NCBI GenBank assembly: GCA_031411995.1
Contig: JANOCD010000063.1
Location: 1-64,000, forward strand
Source: Rudanella sp031411995
GTDB lineage: Bacteria; Bacteroidota; Bacteroidia; Cytophagales; Spirosomataceae
Direction: 5' to 3'
DNA: 64,000 nt
A program made the position numbers and the translations under genes. The number at the start of each line of letters is the position of its first letter. The first letter of the stretch is position 1. A model generated the notes under the pieces. That model did no database searches, was not told the DNA's origin, and saw only the letters and a program-made list of their open reading frames with translations. Positions 18,251 to 26,385 of the stretch are shown piece after piece.

Positions 18251-18300
18251 AAATCCCCCCGGCCTGTCACGTAGTTTTACGTATTCAGCCGGGGGGATTT
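18251..18300. terminator. Strong hairpin between the two LytTR genes
   Basis: Perfect 13-bp arms AAATCCCCCCGGC (18251-18263) and GCCGGGGGGATTT (18288-18300), with A and T tracts on the outside, so it can end transcripts in either direction. The 24-nt centre contains a smaller ACGTA/TACGT inverted repeat. Confidence 0.85.
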
Positions 18301-18411
18301 ACTTAAAATATAGGTTAAAATATTATCTAAATAATTGATAATCAGTGGTATATGTATGAAGTGAAGTTATGTGTTCAAGCTTCAACTCATGGGAAAACGA
18401 CTCGCTTCCGG

Positions 18412-18419
18412 TAGTTTTG
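18412..18419 (+). promoter_or_regulatory. -7 box TAGTTTTG for the second LytTR gene
   Basis: Full match to TAnnTTTG 40 nt before the start of the second LytTR gene. No clear TTTG -33 box is found 19-21 nt upstream, consistent with a weak or activator-dependent promoter. Confidence 0.4.
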
Positions 18420-18459
18420 TTCAAGAACTCAATCCCAATCAGAACAAAAGCACTACCCC

Positions 18460-18873
18460 ATGGAATCACTAAACAATACTCAGCCACTCCCAGTACTCCC
18501 ACATTTTCCTGCGACCTATCAACGGGGAATTCAGCGAATCGCACTGCCCTACCTGAATCGTACAGTTATGATCTCAGTAGATGATATTACCTGTTTGCAG
18601 GGCGAAGGCAACTATACGTTTCTGTTTACTCGTGACCGGAAAAAGTATTTGATTTCGAAAACGCTGAAGGAGTTTGAACGGACACTGGATGGGGAAGTAT
18701 TTCTGCGGGTTCACAAATCCCACATCGTTAACCTGGGGTATGCCCGCCGGGGAGTATTTGGTAACGACCGGACCATTCGTATGGTCGATGGGCGGGAAGT
18801 GTCAGTGTCACGTCGGCGGACAAAAGATATTTTCGAACGATTGAGCCGTTACCACCAGAATTTACTGAACTAA
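18460..18873 (+). CDS. Stand-alone LytTR DNA-binding protein (second of two)
   Basis: A 137-residue paralogue of the preceding LytTR gene. The domain is complete (VDDITCLQGEGNYTFLFTRD, YLISKTLKEFERTLDG, FLRVHKSHIVNLGYARRG, VSVSRRRTKDIF) and again lacks a receiver. The N-terminal ~40 residues differ from the first copy apart from basic/aromatic character. It is separated from the first copy by a terminator and has its own -7 box, so the pair are probably separately expressed regulators from an old duplication. Confidence 0.85.
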   Translation: MESLNNTQPLPVLPHFPATYQRGIQRIALPYLNRTVMISVDDITCLQGEGNYTFLFTRDRKKYLISKTLKEFERTLDGEVFLRVHKSHIVNLGYARRGVFGNDRTIRMVDGREVSVSRRRTKDIFERLSRYHQNLLN

Positions 18874-18992
18874 CTGGAATTGGGATGTCGGATTATTGCT
18901 GACCGCACCAGCGGACCAGTGCCATCTATTCATGTGCCAGCCTTAAATCCAGAATCCGAAATTTTTCAATATAGTGGGTTAATTGGACGGAT

Positions 18993-19032
18993 AACCGTTG
19001 CCCAAATCCCAATGGGAGGCAGGGCAACGGTT
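18993..19032. terminator. Bidirectional terminator between LytTR and PorT-like genes
   Basis: Perfect 11-bp arms AACCGTTGCCC (18993-19003) and GGGCAACGGTT (19022-19032) between two convergent genes. T-rich sequence follows on the plus side. It ends 11 nt before the PorT-like gene stop. Confidence 0.75.
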
Positions 19033-19042
19033 TATTTATCGT

Positions 19043-19741
19043 CTAAAAAATCTTGTAGGCCAGTGTCACCTGCCACGATTTTAATTTCTGGCTAAATTCA
19101 GCCTGACCAGTTTCGCCCAGTTTCACGGCCGAAATATCAGAAATACTCCCCTCGCGCCGAACGTCGATCCCCAGGCGGCCTAAATCAAGTCCACCCCCAA
19201 TTTGATACCCATAATAGGCTTTTGACCAGGCATCGTTTAGTGAACCCGTCGTATATTGACGTAGAGCTTCGCTAAAACGCTGATTGTCGCCAACCCGGAA
19301 TGAGAAAACCGGTCCAGCCACTACTCGTAACGGGCCGCCTTTCAAACCAAGCAAAACGGGAACATCGAAACTGGTGGTCGAAATATTGACCGTTTGGGTT
19401 GTTGTTTGGCCGTTATCGGTTCGGATGATATCAAATGAACTGGCTTTGGTCGAATACAGGACTTCGGGTTGAATATAGAGGTTGCTGCCAAAGCGGGCAT
19501 ACACCCCAAACGCTGTTCCCGTGCGGGAATTAAGGCTTTCGCGCAGGTTATCACGAACTTGCTGACCATTCACGCCCACTGCTGGCGAGCCATTTGCGTT
19601 CAGGCGAGTCGTCACCACGTCGGAGCCAAACGAAAATTTTGAAAGATTCACTCCGCCTTTAATGCCGAACTGAAACGAACCCTGGGCAAACGAAACGGCT
19701 GGTAGAATGGCGATGGCTGCTAAAAGAAGGACTTTTTTCAT
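19043..19741 (-). CDS. PorT-family outer-membrane beta-barrel protein
   Basis: From MKKVLLLAAIAILPAVSFAQ at 19741 the protein has 232 residues: a signal peptide followed by an eight-strand-type barrel (FQFGIKGGVNLSKFSF, FGVYARFGSNLYIQPEVLYS, VPVLLGLKGGPLRVVAG, YYGYQIGGGLDLGRLGIDVR) ending in VTLAYKIF with terminal Phe. An ATG 7 codons upstream is also possible. Such small PorT-like barrels are abundant in Bacteroidota and most have no assigned function; nothing here links it specifically to type IX secretion. Confidence 0.8.
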   Translation of the reverse strand: MKKVLLLAAIAILPAVSFAQGSFQFGIKGGVNLSKFSFGSDVVTTRLNANGSPAVGVNGQQVRDNLRESLNSRTGTAFGVYARFGSNLYIQPEVLYSTKASSFDIIRTDNGQTTTQTVNISTTSFDVPVLLGLKGGPLRVVAGPVFSFRVGDNQRFSEALRQYTTGSLNDAWSKAYYGYQIGGGLDLGRLGIDVRREGSISDISAVKLGETGQAEFSQKLKSWQVTLAYKIF

Positions 19742-19860
19742 GGGACTGGTTGTATGGTTCATACGATTTGTTGTGTAGTTAACAGGTTGACAAATGAACT
19801 AACGCTTTCCCCCATCAATCGGCGTGCCGAAGCCAACTTATTTTTAGGGAATGGCGTTTT

Positions 19861-19995
19861 ATGAATGCGTAATGATGCGTAATCGTCATTTAACGCTTGG
19901 ACGCAATATGCCTTTTTAGGTTTAATTGACGCTCCATTTTATTCATTCATCATTATGCCGGTTCGCCGGTGCGATTCACCATTACGCATTAGGTA
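19861..19995. repeat. Repeat-like intergenic sequence upstream of radA
   Basis: GCGTAATGATGCGTAAT near 19866 is a short tandem duplication, and ATTCACCATTACGCATTA near 19975-19992 is an approximate inverse of it. A GCCGGTTCGCCGGTGC hairpin lies between. It resembles a degenerate member of the intergenic palindromes seen elsewhere in the window, but the arms do not pair well enough to be sure. Confidence 0.35.
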
Positions 19996-19997
19996 AC

Positions 19998-21380
19998 TTG
20001 GCTAAAATCAAAACATCTTATTTCTGCCAGAGTTGCGGGCAGCAATCCCCCAAATGGTTGGGTCGCTGTCCGGCCTGTGGCGAGTGGAATACATTTGTGG
20101 AAGAGGTTGTCCAGAAAGACGAACCCGATAAAGGCGACTGGCGCGTGACAACGGGCGGCTCCCAGAAAGTCGCCCCAAAACCCAAAGCACTCCACGCCAT
20201 TAATTACGAAGAACAACCCCGTACTGTTACGGTCGATGCCGAATTGAACCGGGTTCTGGGCGGGGGCATTGTGCCGGGTTCACTCGTGCTGATTGGCGGG
20301 GAGCCGGGCATTGGCAAGTCAACGCTGATGCTGCAAATTGCCATGACCCTGCCCGGCACGCGGGTGCTTTATGTGTCGGGCGAAGAAAGTGAGCATCAAA
20401 TCAAGATGCGGGCCGAACGACTGGATGCCCCCACCAGCGACTGCCACGTGATGACCGAAACCTCCACCCAGAATATTTTCCGGGTAGTGGAGCATTTTGA
20501 GCCGGAAGTGCTCATCATCGATTCCATTCAAACCATGCACTCGTCGCTGGTGGAGTCGGGGGCGGGGAGCGTGTCGCAGGTGCGGGAGTGTACGGCTGAG
20601 TTCATGAAATATGCCAAAGAATCGGGGGTGCCGGTGTTCATGATTGGCCACATCACCAAAGAAGGCACCATTGCCGGGCCAAAAGTTTTGGAGCATATGG
20701 TCGATACCGTCCTGAGTTTCGAAGGCGACCGCCACACTACCTACCGAATTCTCCGTACCACTAAAAACCGCTTCGGCAGCACCTCCGAACTCGGTATCTA
20801 CGAAATGCTTAGTTCCGGTCTTCGGCAGGTGACCAACCCCTCCGAAATCCTGATCTCGCAGCGCGACGAAATCCTGAGCGGGGTGGCCATCGGTTCCATG
20901 CTCGAAGGAAATCGACCACTAATGATTGAAATTCAGGCACTTGTCGGCGTTTCGACCTACGGCACGCCCCAACGCAGCAGCACGGGCTTCGACAGCAAAC
21001 GGCTCCAGATGTTGCTGGCTGTGCTGGAAAAGCGCGGTGGCTTCCGTTTAGGGCAACAGGACGTGTTTCTGAACATTGCGGGCGGCCTCAAAGTGGAAGA
21101 TCCGGCTATTGACCTCTCGGTGTGCGCGGCCATTGTATCGTCCTACGAAGACATCGCGATTCCGTCCACTGTGGCGTTTGCCGCTGAAATTGGATTGGGG
21201 GGCGAAGTGCGGGCCGTCAGCCGGATTGAGCAACGTATAGCCGAAGCGCAGAAGCTCGGTTTTAAAGAGATTTTCGTCTCGAAATACAACCTCAAAGGCG
21301 TAGAAGCGAGCGATTACAAAATCAAAATTCGCCCGGTGGCCAAGTTAGACGAGGTTTTTCAGGGGGTGCTGATGGGATAG
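19998..21380 (+). CDS. radA: DNA repair protein RadA (Sms)
   Basis: RecA-like branch-migration and recombination-intermediate processing protein. I start it at TTG 19998 (LAKIKTSYFCQSCG), which gives 460 residues and matches the invariant MAKxK..Y.C..CG N-terminus, with AGGT just upstream; the frame is open 24 codons further but only through repeat-like DNA. Domains in order: C4 zinc finger (CQSCG...CPACG), Walker A GGEPGIGKST, the RadA-specific KNRFG motif, and a C-terminal Lon-protease-like domain (VFLNIAGGLKVEDPAIDL, AEIGLGGEVRAVSR). Confidence 0.95.
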   Translation: MAKIKTSYFCQSCGQQSPKWLGRCPACGEWNTFVEEVVQKDEPDKGDWRVTTGGSQKVAPKPKALHAINYEEQPRTVTVDAELNRVLGGGIVPGSLVLIGGEPGIGKSTLMLQIAMTLPGTRVLYVSGEESEHQIKMRAERLDAPTSDCHVMTETSTQNIFRVVEHFEPEVLIIDSIQTMHSSLVESGAGSVSQVRECTAEFMKYAKESGVPVFMIGHITKEGTIAGPKVLEHMVDTVLSFEGDRHTTYRILRTTKNRFGSTSELGIYEMLSSGLRQVTNPSEILISQRDEILSGVAIGSMLEGNRPLMIEIQALVGVSTYGTPQRSSTGFDSKRLQMLLAVLEKRGGFRLGQQDVFLNIAGGLKVEDPAIDLSVCAAIVSSYEDIAIPSTVAFAAEIGLGGEVRAVSRIEQRIAEAQKLGFKEIFVSKYNLKGVEASDYKIKIRPVAKLDEVFQGVLMG

Positions 21381-21447
21381 GAGGACGGCCAACCGTCCGC
21401 GTTTCCCTCCTTTTTCGTAGCTTGTGGCCCCAATTAAACCCTCTGCC

Positions 21448-22806
21448 ATGAGCAAAACCGTATTACTGTACTTTATTGCCGCTGTTGCTGCCACCGGCGG
21501 CCTTTTGTTTGGCTTCGACACGGGCGTGATCAACGTCGCCCTGCCCTTTATTAAACAGGAGTGGCAACTCTCCGAAACCGCCGAAGGCTGGGCCGTGTCT
21601 GCCGTGCTGATGGGCGGCATGGCTGGCTCACTGCTGAGTGGCCAACTGGCCGACCGCATGGGTCGCAAACGCATCAATATTCTGGCTTCTTTGGTGTTCG
21701 TGGTCGGATCAATACTGACGGCCATTGCCCCCTCACCCGAATGGCTCATTGCGGGCCGGTTGTTGCTGGGCCTAGCCATTGGTATCGTGTCGTTTTCGGT
21801 GCCGCTTTATATTGCCGAAATCGCGCCAAGCGAAATTAGGGGCCGGTTAGTCACGTTTTTTCAGTTGGCCATCACCATCGGCATTCTGTTGTCGTATGTC
21901 AGCGGCTATGCCTTCTCCGAGCAAGTAAACGGCTGGCGGCTCATGTTCGGAACGGGGATTGTTCCAGCGGCTCTGTTGTTAATTGGTATGTTCCTGGTGC
22001 CCGAAAGCCCCCGTTGGCTGGTCAGTAAGGGCCGTAATGACGAAGCCCTGCAAGTGCTTACCCGCATCCACGAAACCGATAAGGCTCACCTCGAACTGGC
22101 CGATATTAGCCGGGCCAATCAGACCGAGAAAAACCGGAAGACCGACTGGCGCGAACTGTTTTCGAGTCGCCTGCGGATTCCATTGCTCATCGGCATCGGC
22201 ATTTTTTTTATTCAGCAGTTTTCGGGCATCAACGCCGTTATCTATTACTCCACTAAAATCTTCGGCATGGCCGGGTTTGGGTCGGGGAACACCGCCATTA
22301 TGGCCACGGTTGGGGTGGGTGTAGTCAACACACTCAGTACGTTGGTGGCGGTGCGCTTTCTTGATCAATGGGGCCGCAAACCCTTGTTGTACACTGGTTT
22401 GATTGGAACAGCAGTGTCGTTGGCGACGATCAGTTTTGCCTTTTTCTTTAAAGATTCGTTGGGGCCTGATCTCCTGCGTGTGTTATCGGTAGGCGGGGTG
22501 TATGTCTATATTTTCTTCTTCGCCATTAGTTTGGGGCCGCTGGGTTGGCTGCTCATTTCGGAGGTGTATCCACTTCGGATTCGTGGGTTTGCCACCAGTT
22601 TGGGTAGTTTCTACCACTGGTTTTTCGACTTCTGGGTTAGCTTTACCTTCCCCATTCTGGCAGCTACTTCGCTGGGAACCAACGGGGGTATTTTCATGAT
22701 TTATACGGGCGTTGTATTGGTTGGTCTGTTGTTCGCTAAATACATTGTTTTCGAAACGAAAGGCTTAAGTCTGGAAGATATCGAGAAAAAATGGGCGCGA
22801 GATTAG
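21448..22806 (+). CDS. Sugar-porter MFS transporter (XylE/GLUT-like)
   Basis: A 452-residue inner-membrane permease with about 12 membrane spans, probably a sugar/H+ symporter. Family signatures: GFDTGVINVALPFI in span 1, ADRMGRKR between spans 2 and 3, APSEIRGRLVTFFQLAIT, PESPRWLV at the start of the central loop, QQFSGINAVIYYS in span 7, and FLDQWGRKPLLYTG. The ATG at 21448 is preferred to a GTG eight codons upstream. The exact sugar cannot be read from sequence. Confidence 0.9.
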   Translation: MSKTVLLYFIAAVAATGGLLFGFDTGVINVALPFIKQEWQLSETAEGWAVSAVLMGGMAGSLLSGQLADRMGRKRINILASLVFVVGSILTAIAPSPEWLIAGRLLLGLAIGIVSFSVPLYIAEIAPSEIRGRLVTFFQLAITIGILLSYVSGYAFSEQVNGWRLMFGTGIVPAALLLIGMFLVPESPRWLVSKGRNDEALQVLTRIHETDKAHLELADISRANQTEKNRKTDWRELFSSRLRIPLLIGIGIFFIQQFSGINAVIYYSTKIFGMAGFGSGNTAIMATVGVGVVNTLSTLVAVRFLDQWGRKPLLYTGLIGTAVSLATISFAFFFKDSLGPDLLRVLSVGGVYVYIFFFAISLGPLGWLLISEVYPLRIRGFATSLGSFYHWFFDFWVSFTFPILAATSLGTNGGIFMIYTGVVLVGLLFAKYIVFETKGLSLEDIEKKWARD

Positions 22807-22925
22807 GCTGTTCATACCGGTATGCTTCATGTGTCTCGGTAAAACGCACATATTACAATATAAATAAAGCTACAATTGTTACTCTGTGGGTGGGATAATT
22901 GCACAGGAATGCCGATGTTTGGGGC

Positions 22926-24071
22926 ATGCGTGTACTCATAGCTCCTGATAAGTTCAAAGGTTCTCTAACAGCAACCGAAGTTGCCGGTTGTGTGAAGAGA
23001 GCCTTATTGGCTTTTCACCCCACTTTACACACCACACTACGGCCCGTAGCCGATGGGGGAGAAGGGACCGCTGAGTTACTCACAACGGCAACAAAAGGAC
23101 ATCTCCGAACCATCCGGGTTAATGACCCCCTGTTCCGCCCGATAAAGGCAACCTATGGTATTTCGGGAGATGGCCGAACGGCGTTTGTTGAAATGGCCCA
23201 GGCATCGGGCCTGAATTTGCTCAAAATTAACGAGCGTAATCCACTAGTAGCCAGTACATTCGGAACTGGTGAGTTGATTCGGGATGCCATTGATCGGGGC
23301 GTTCGGGAAGTGGTCCTGTGCATTGGGGGTAGTGCCACAACCGATGCCGGCATTGGCATGGCTTCGGCTTTGGGATACGAGTTTCTGGACAAGAATAACA
23401 CGCCCCTGCGACCCATTGGACAGTCGATGCAGGATGTTGATCGGATTCGACGGGTTTCGTTTGATGTGAACCTGCGGGATGTTAAATTTCGTGTTGCCTG
23501 CGATGTCGAAAATCCCCTGTATGGCCTGAACGGAGCCGCCTATATATATGGTCCTCAGAAAGGAGCAAGCCCGCCAATGGTGCGGGAGCTGGATAGGGGA
23601 TTGCGAGCCATTGACCACGTATTAAAACGGGACTTTGGTATCGACGAGGCTAACCAGCCAGGAAGTGGTGCCGCTGGTGGGCTTGGATATGGAGCACGGG
23701 TATTTTTGAAAGCAACGTTTCAAAATGGCTTTGATCTTGTTTCTGAAGTGCTTGACATGGCGGGAGAAATAAGCCGTACTGATCTGATTATCACGGGTGA
23801 AGGAAGCCTCGACGAACAGACGATGTCGGGCAAAGTGGTGGCTGGTCTCACGCGTTTAGCCGAGCCTCATAAAATTCCGGTTGTGGCGTTTTGTGGCCGA
23901 CTCACCCTTAATCAGGAACAACTTAATCAGTTGGGCCTGCTCGAAGCCATTCCGATTACCCCTTTGTCGATGCCATTGGATGAGGCCATGATACAGGCAC
24001 TCACACTACTCGATTTAGCCACGCATAAATGGGCCGCCCTTCGGCTGGATCACTACGCCAGAAAGTCATAG
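22926..24071 (+). CDS. Glycerate kinase (GarK/GlxK family)
   Basis: Phosphorylates D-glycerate, feeding glycolysis or the glycerate pathway. The start MRVLIAPDKFKGSLTATEVA at 22926 matches the family N-terminus and gives 381 residues. Conserved segments: RPVADGGEGTAELL, FVEMAQASGL, CIGGSATTDAGIGMASALGY, and LIITGEGSLDEQTMSGKVVA. Upstream 119 nt separate it from the transporter; the sugar permease and this kinase could be functionally linked but they do not clearly form an operon. Confidence 0.92.
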   Translation: MRVLIAPDKFKGSLTATEVAGCVKRALLAFHPTLHTTLRPVADGGEGTAELLTTATKGHLRTIRVNDPLFRPIKATYGISGDGRTAFVEMAQASGLNLLKINERNPLVASTFGTGELIRDAIDRGVREVVLCIGGSATTDAGIGMASALGYEFLDKNNTPLRPIGQSMQDVDRIRRVSFDVNLRDVKFRVACDVENPLYGLNGAAYIYGPQKGASPPMVRELDRGLRAIDHVLKRDFGIDEANQPGSGAAGGLGYGARVFLKATFQNGFDLVSEVLDMAGEISRTDLIITGEGSLDEQTMSGKVVAGLTRLAEPHKIPVVAFCGRLTLNQEQLNQLGLLEAIPITPLSMPLDEAMIQALTLLDLATHKWAALRLDHYARKS

Positions 24072-24142
24072 AAACAACACTAGTTAAAAAACTATTGTCG
24101 TAAGGTAGAGTTAGTAGATTGTGTTACTAACCAATTAACGTT

Positions 24143-25000
24143 ATGCCTTACATCAAAACCGGCGACAATCGCCAGAACGAACCCGTAAGCCTTTTTTATG
24201 AAGATTACGGTCAGGGTCAACCCGTTGTGTTTATTCATGGGTGGCCATTAGATCACCAAATGTGGGAGTATCAACTCACAGAACTTCCTCAACAGGGCCT
24301 TCGCTGCATTGCCTATGATCGGCGCGGCTTTGGAAAATCGTCGAAGCCATTCGACGGATATAACTACGATACGTTTGCTGACGATTTAAAAGCGGTTCTA
24401 GATGAGTTAAATCTTCAGAACGTAACGCTTGTGGGGTTCTCGATGGGGGCTGGTGAAATTGCCCGCTACATGAGTCGCCACAATGGTGCCCGCGTGGCGA
24501 AAGTGGTGTTGGTTGGTGGGGTTACCCCGTTTTTGCTCAAAACGGATGATAACCCGGATGGGGTTGATCAGTCAGTTTTTGATGGAATGGTAGACAACAT
24601 CAAGAAAGACCGGGCTGATTTTCTGCAAACGTTTGCCAAACAGTTTTATGGAGTCAGTATGATTAGCAAGCCCGTTAGTCAGGCGATGCTCGACGGTGAT
24701 TTTGTGCGGGCCTACTTAGCTTCGCCTAAAGCAACCATCGACTGTGTCCGGGCCTTTTCAGAAACCGACTTCCGCGCCGATGTGCAGGGAATTCGGGTTC
24801 CTGCTCTAATTATCCACGGCGATTCCGATAAAACAGTCCCCATTGAATCGTCGGGTGAGCAGACAGCCAACCTGATGATAAACGCCACTTATAAAATTTA
24901 TGATGGAGCACCACACGGGCTGTATTACACAGAGCACGCCATGCTGAATCAGGATTTGCTGAACTTCATTATGGAGCCGAAAATGGCAACAACATATTGA
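24143..25000 (+). CDS. Alpha/beta hydrolase (non-heme haloperoxidase/arylesterase-like)
   Basis: A 285-residue soluble hydrolase with the oxyanion motif FIHGWPLDHQMWEYQ, the nucleophile elbow GFSMGAGE with its Ser, and a late GAPHGLYYTEH carrying the catalytic His; the Asp is likely in IIHGDSDKTVP. These motifs fit the cofactor-free haloperoxidase/arylesterase branch. No signal peptide. The substrate is unknown. Its stop abuts a large palindromic repeat that separates it from the convergent nuiA-like gene. Confidence 0.85.
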   Translation: MPYIKTGDNRQNEPVSLFYEDYGQGQPVVFIHGWPLDHQMWEYQLTELPQQGLRCIAYDRRGFGKSSKPFDGYNYDTFADDLKAVLDELNLQNVTLVGFSMGAGEIARYMSRHNGARVAKVVLVGGVTPFLLKTDDNPDGVDQSVFDGMVDNIKKDRADFLQTFAKQFYGVSMISKPVSQAMLDGDFVRAYLASPKATIDCVRAFSETDFRADVQGIRVPALIIHGDSDKTVPIESSGEQTANLMINATYKIYDGAPHGLYYTEHAMLNQDLLNFIMEPKMATTY

Positions 25001-25007
25001 CAGTGAG

Positions 25008-25090
25008 CAGTAATTAGCTAATAGTGAACAGTCTGCTTACGCACGAGCATTTCCGGCGTAAGCAGACTGTTCACTATTAGCTAATTACTG
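25008..25090. repeat. Large perfect palindromic element A
   Basis: 35-bp perfect inverted arms (25008-25042 and 25056-25090) with a 13-nt loop ACGAGCATTTCCG. It fits exactly between the stop codons of two convergent genes (24998-25000 and 25094-25096), so it can act as a bidirectional terminator. The loop shares AC(G/A)AGCATTT with element B at 26302. Confidence 0.95.
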
Positions 25091-25093
25091 AGT

Positions 25094-25585
25094 TTACGTT
25101 TCAACTACCTTCGTCTTCAAGCCTGCGCGATCGCCTTCGGCTGTTCTACCCAGCAGGAAAATATCTATTTCGGTGTCGCCAACGCGGAATACCTGCCGGG
25201 TAGTGAGTTGTTTTTCTATTTCCTGTTGTAAGTGCCGGAACGTTTCGCTGCGTTTTTTTTCGGCCTCCCCATACCATTCCTCGTCCCTGATGACTGGCTC
25301 CCAGAAGTTGGTTTCCGGGATTTCTTCTACAAAAACAGCCGGGGGCAACATCAACCATTCTTCGATCTGACTGCCAGTGAGAGGGCTTTCCTGTTTAAGA
25401 TAGCACGTCACAAAAGTTAGTGGTTCATCAGATTCGCTGGGATATAATAAATCAGCTAAGAGTGGCTTAATGGTTTGTTCGAGAGCCGATGGCACATCTG
25501 CGGACTTAGTTTCGGAAACCGTTTCAGTTTTGGGGGTGTCCGGTATTTTTTCGGATGTGTTACTCTTGCGGGGTTTCTTCGTCAT
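25094..25585 (-). CDS. NuiA-like nuclease A inhibitor family protein
   Basis: A 163-residue protein whose C-terminal ~120 residues resemble the cyanobacterial sugar-non-specific nuclease inhibitor NuiA: LLYPSESDEPLTFVTCY, EEWYGEAEKKRSETFRHLQQ and the very similar ending FRVGDTEIDIFLLGRTAEGD...TKVVET. NuiA binds and blocks the EndA/NucA type of non-specific nuclease. The first ~35 residues are Lys/Thr/Ser/Pro-rich and look disordered. No nuclease gene is adjacent. The assignment rests on my recollection of the NuiA sequence; the true target is unknown. Confidence 0.75.
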   Translation of the reverse strand: MTKKPRKSNTSEKIPDTPKTETVSETKSADVPSALEQTIKPLLADLLYPSESDEPLTFVTCYLKQESPLTGSQIEEWLMLPPAVFVEEIPETNFWEPVIRDEEWYGEAEKKRSETFRHLQQEIEKQLTTRQVFRVGDTEIDIFLLGRTAEGDRAGLKTKVVET

Positions 25586-25712
25586 AGGGCATGAAGTCGA
25601 TTTCGGGCTAATTTACGGCGCATGTTGTAAACCGTTGCCATTTTATGCCTACTTTTCGGACTGGAAATCAATAAATAAACTTGTCATTTTAACCTTTAAA
25701 CAGACTTCAACC

Positions 25713-26297
25713 GTGTTAGAAACATTAATGAACCTGGTTCGTCAGCAATCGGGCGACGCGATTATCAATAACCCCGCTGTTCCAAACGAGAAAAATGAAA
25801 CCGCCATGCAATCGGTCATGGAAGGAATTATGGGGGGCTTGACGCAGCAGGCTCAGGGCGGCAATGTAGGGGGTTTACTCAGTACGATCATGGGGCAGCA
25901 GGGTGGAGCCAGTAACCTGCAAAATCCAGTTATGGGCGGCATCATGAACAATGTTGTGGGTAGCCTGATGGGTCGTTTAGGTGTGTCGCAGAGTGTTGCC
26001 AATGGCATTGCCGGTGCGGTTGTACCGATGGTTCTTGAAAAATTCTTTAACAAAGCAACTGATCCAAATGATCCCAGTGTGGATGTGGGAGGAATCATGA
26101 AGCAGGCAACTGGTAATGAGGAAGCAGCCAGTGTTGATTGGATGGGCATGGCTTCGACGGCAATGGCCGACGGCAAACTCGACATGGGCGATCTGATGCG
26201 CGTTGCCGGTGGATTCATGGGCGGCAGTGGCGGTGGACAGCAACAGCAGGGCGGTGGTGGCCTTGGCGGTATGCTGGGTGGCCTGTTTGGGAAGTAA
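25713..26297 (+). CDS. DUF937-family protein with glycine-rich tail
   Basis: Start placed at GTG 25713 (VLETLMNLVRQQSGDAIINN), where homology to other DUF937 proteins begins; ATG 25728 is the alternative. The 194 residues contain repeated small-residue helices (MGGIMNNVVGSLMGRLGVSQ, NGIAGAVVPMVLEKFFNKA) and end in a Gly/Gln-rich low-complexity tail (SGGGQQQQGGGGLGGMLGGL). DUF937 proteins are cytoplasmic helical proteins without a settled role. The same domain forms the N-terminus of the OmpA-like protein at 13386. Confidence 0.8.
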   Translation: MLETLMNLVRQQSGDAIINNPAVPNEKNETAMQSVMEGIMGGLTQQAQGGNVGGLLSTIMGQQGGASNLQNPVMGGIMNNVVGSLMGRLGVSQSVANGIAGAVVPMVLEKFFNKATDPNDPSVDVGGIMKQATGNEEAASVDWMGMASTAMADGKLDMGDLMRVAGGFMGGSGGGQQQQGGGGLGGMLGGLFGK

Positions 26298-26301
26298 CTA
26301 G

Positions 26302-26385
26302 ACAGTGATCAGCCAACAGTTTGCTTATTCACAAGCATTTATAGAATAAGCAAACTATTGGCTGATCACTGTTCGTTGATCACTG
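26302..26385. repeat. Palindromic element B, overlapping the 3' end of menC
   Basis: 29-bp inverted arms (26302-26330 and 26344-26372, one mismatch) with a 13-nt loop ACAAGCATTTATA. To the right, GTTGATCACTGTT repeats the arm end, so the repeat continues to about 26385. It lies between convergent genes and contains the menC stop codon and its last few codons. Confidence 0.93.

Noticed and set aside
18880..19095. 71-codon frame after the second LytTR gene
   Set aside because: Runs through a terminator hairpin and into the PorT-like gene on the other strand.
19043..19741. Type IX secretion PorT proper
   Set aside because: It is a generic PorT-family barrel; no other type IX secretion genes are in the window.
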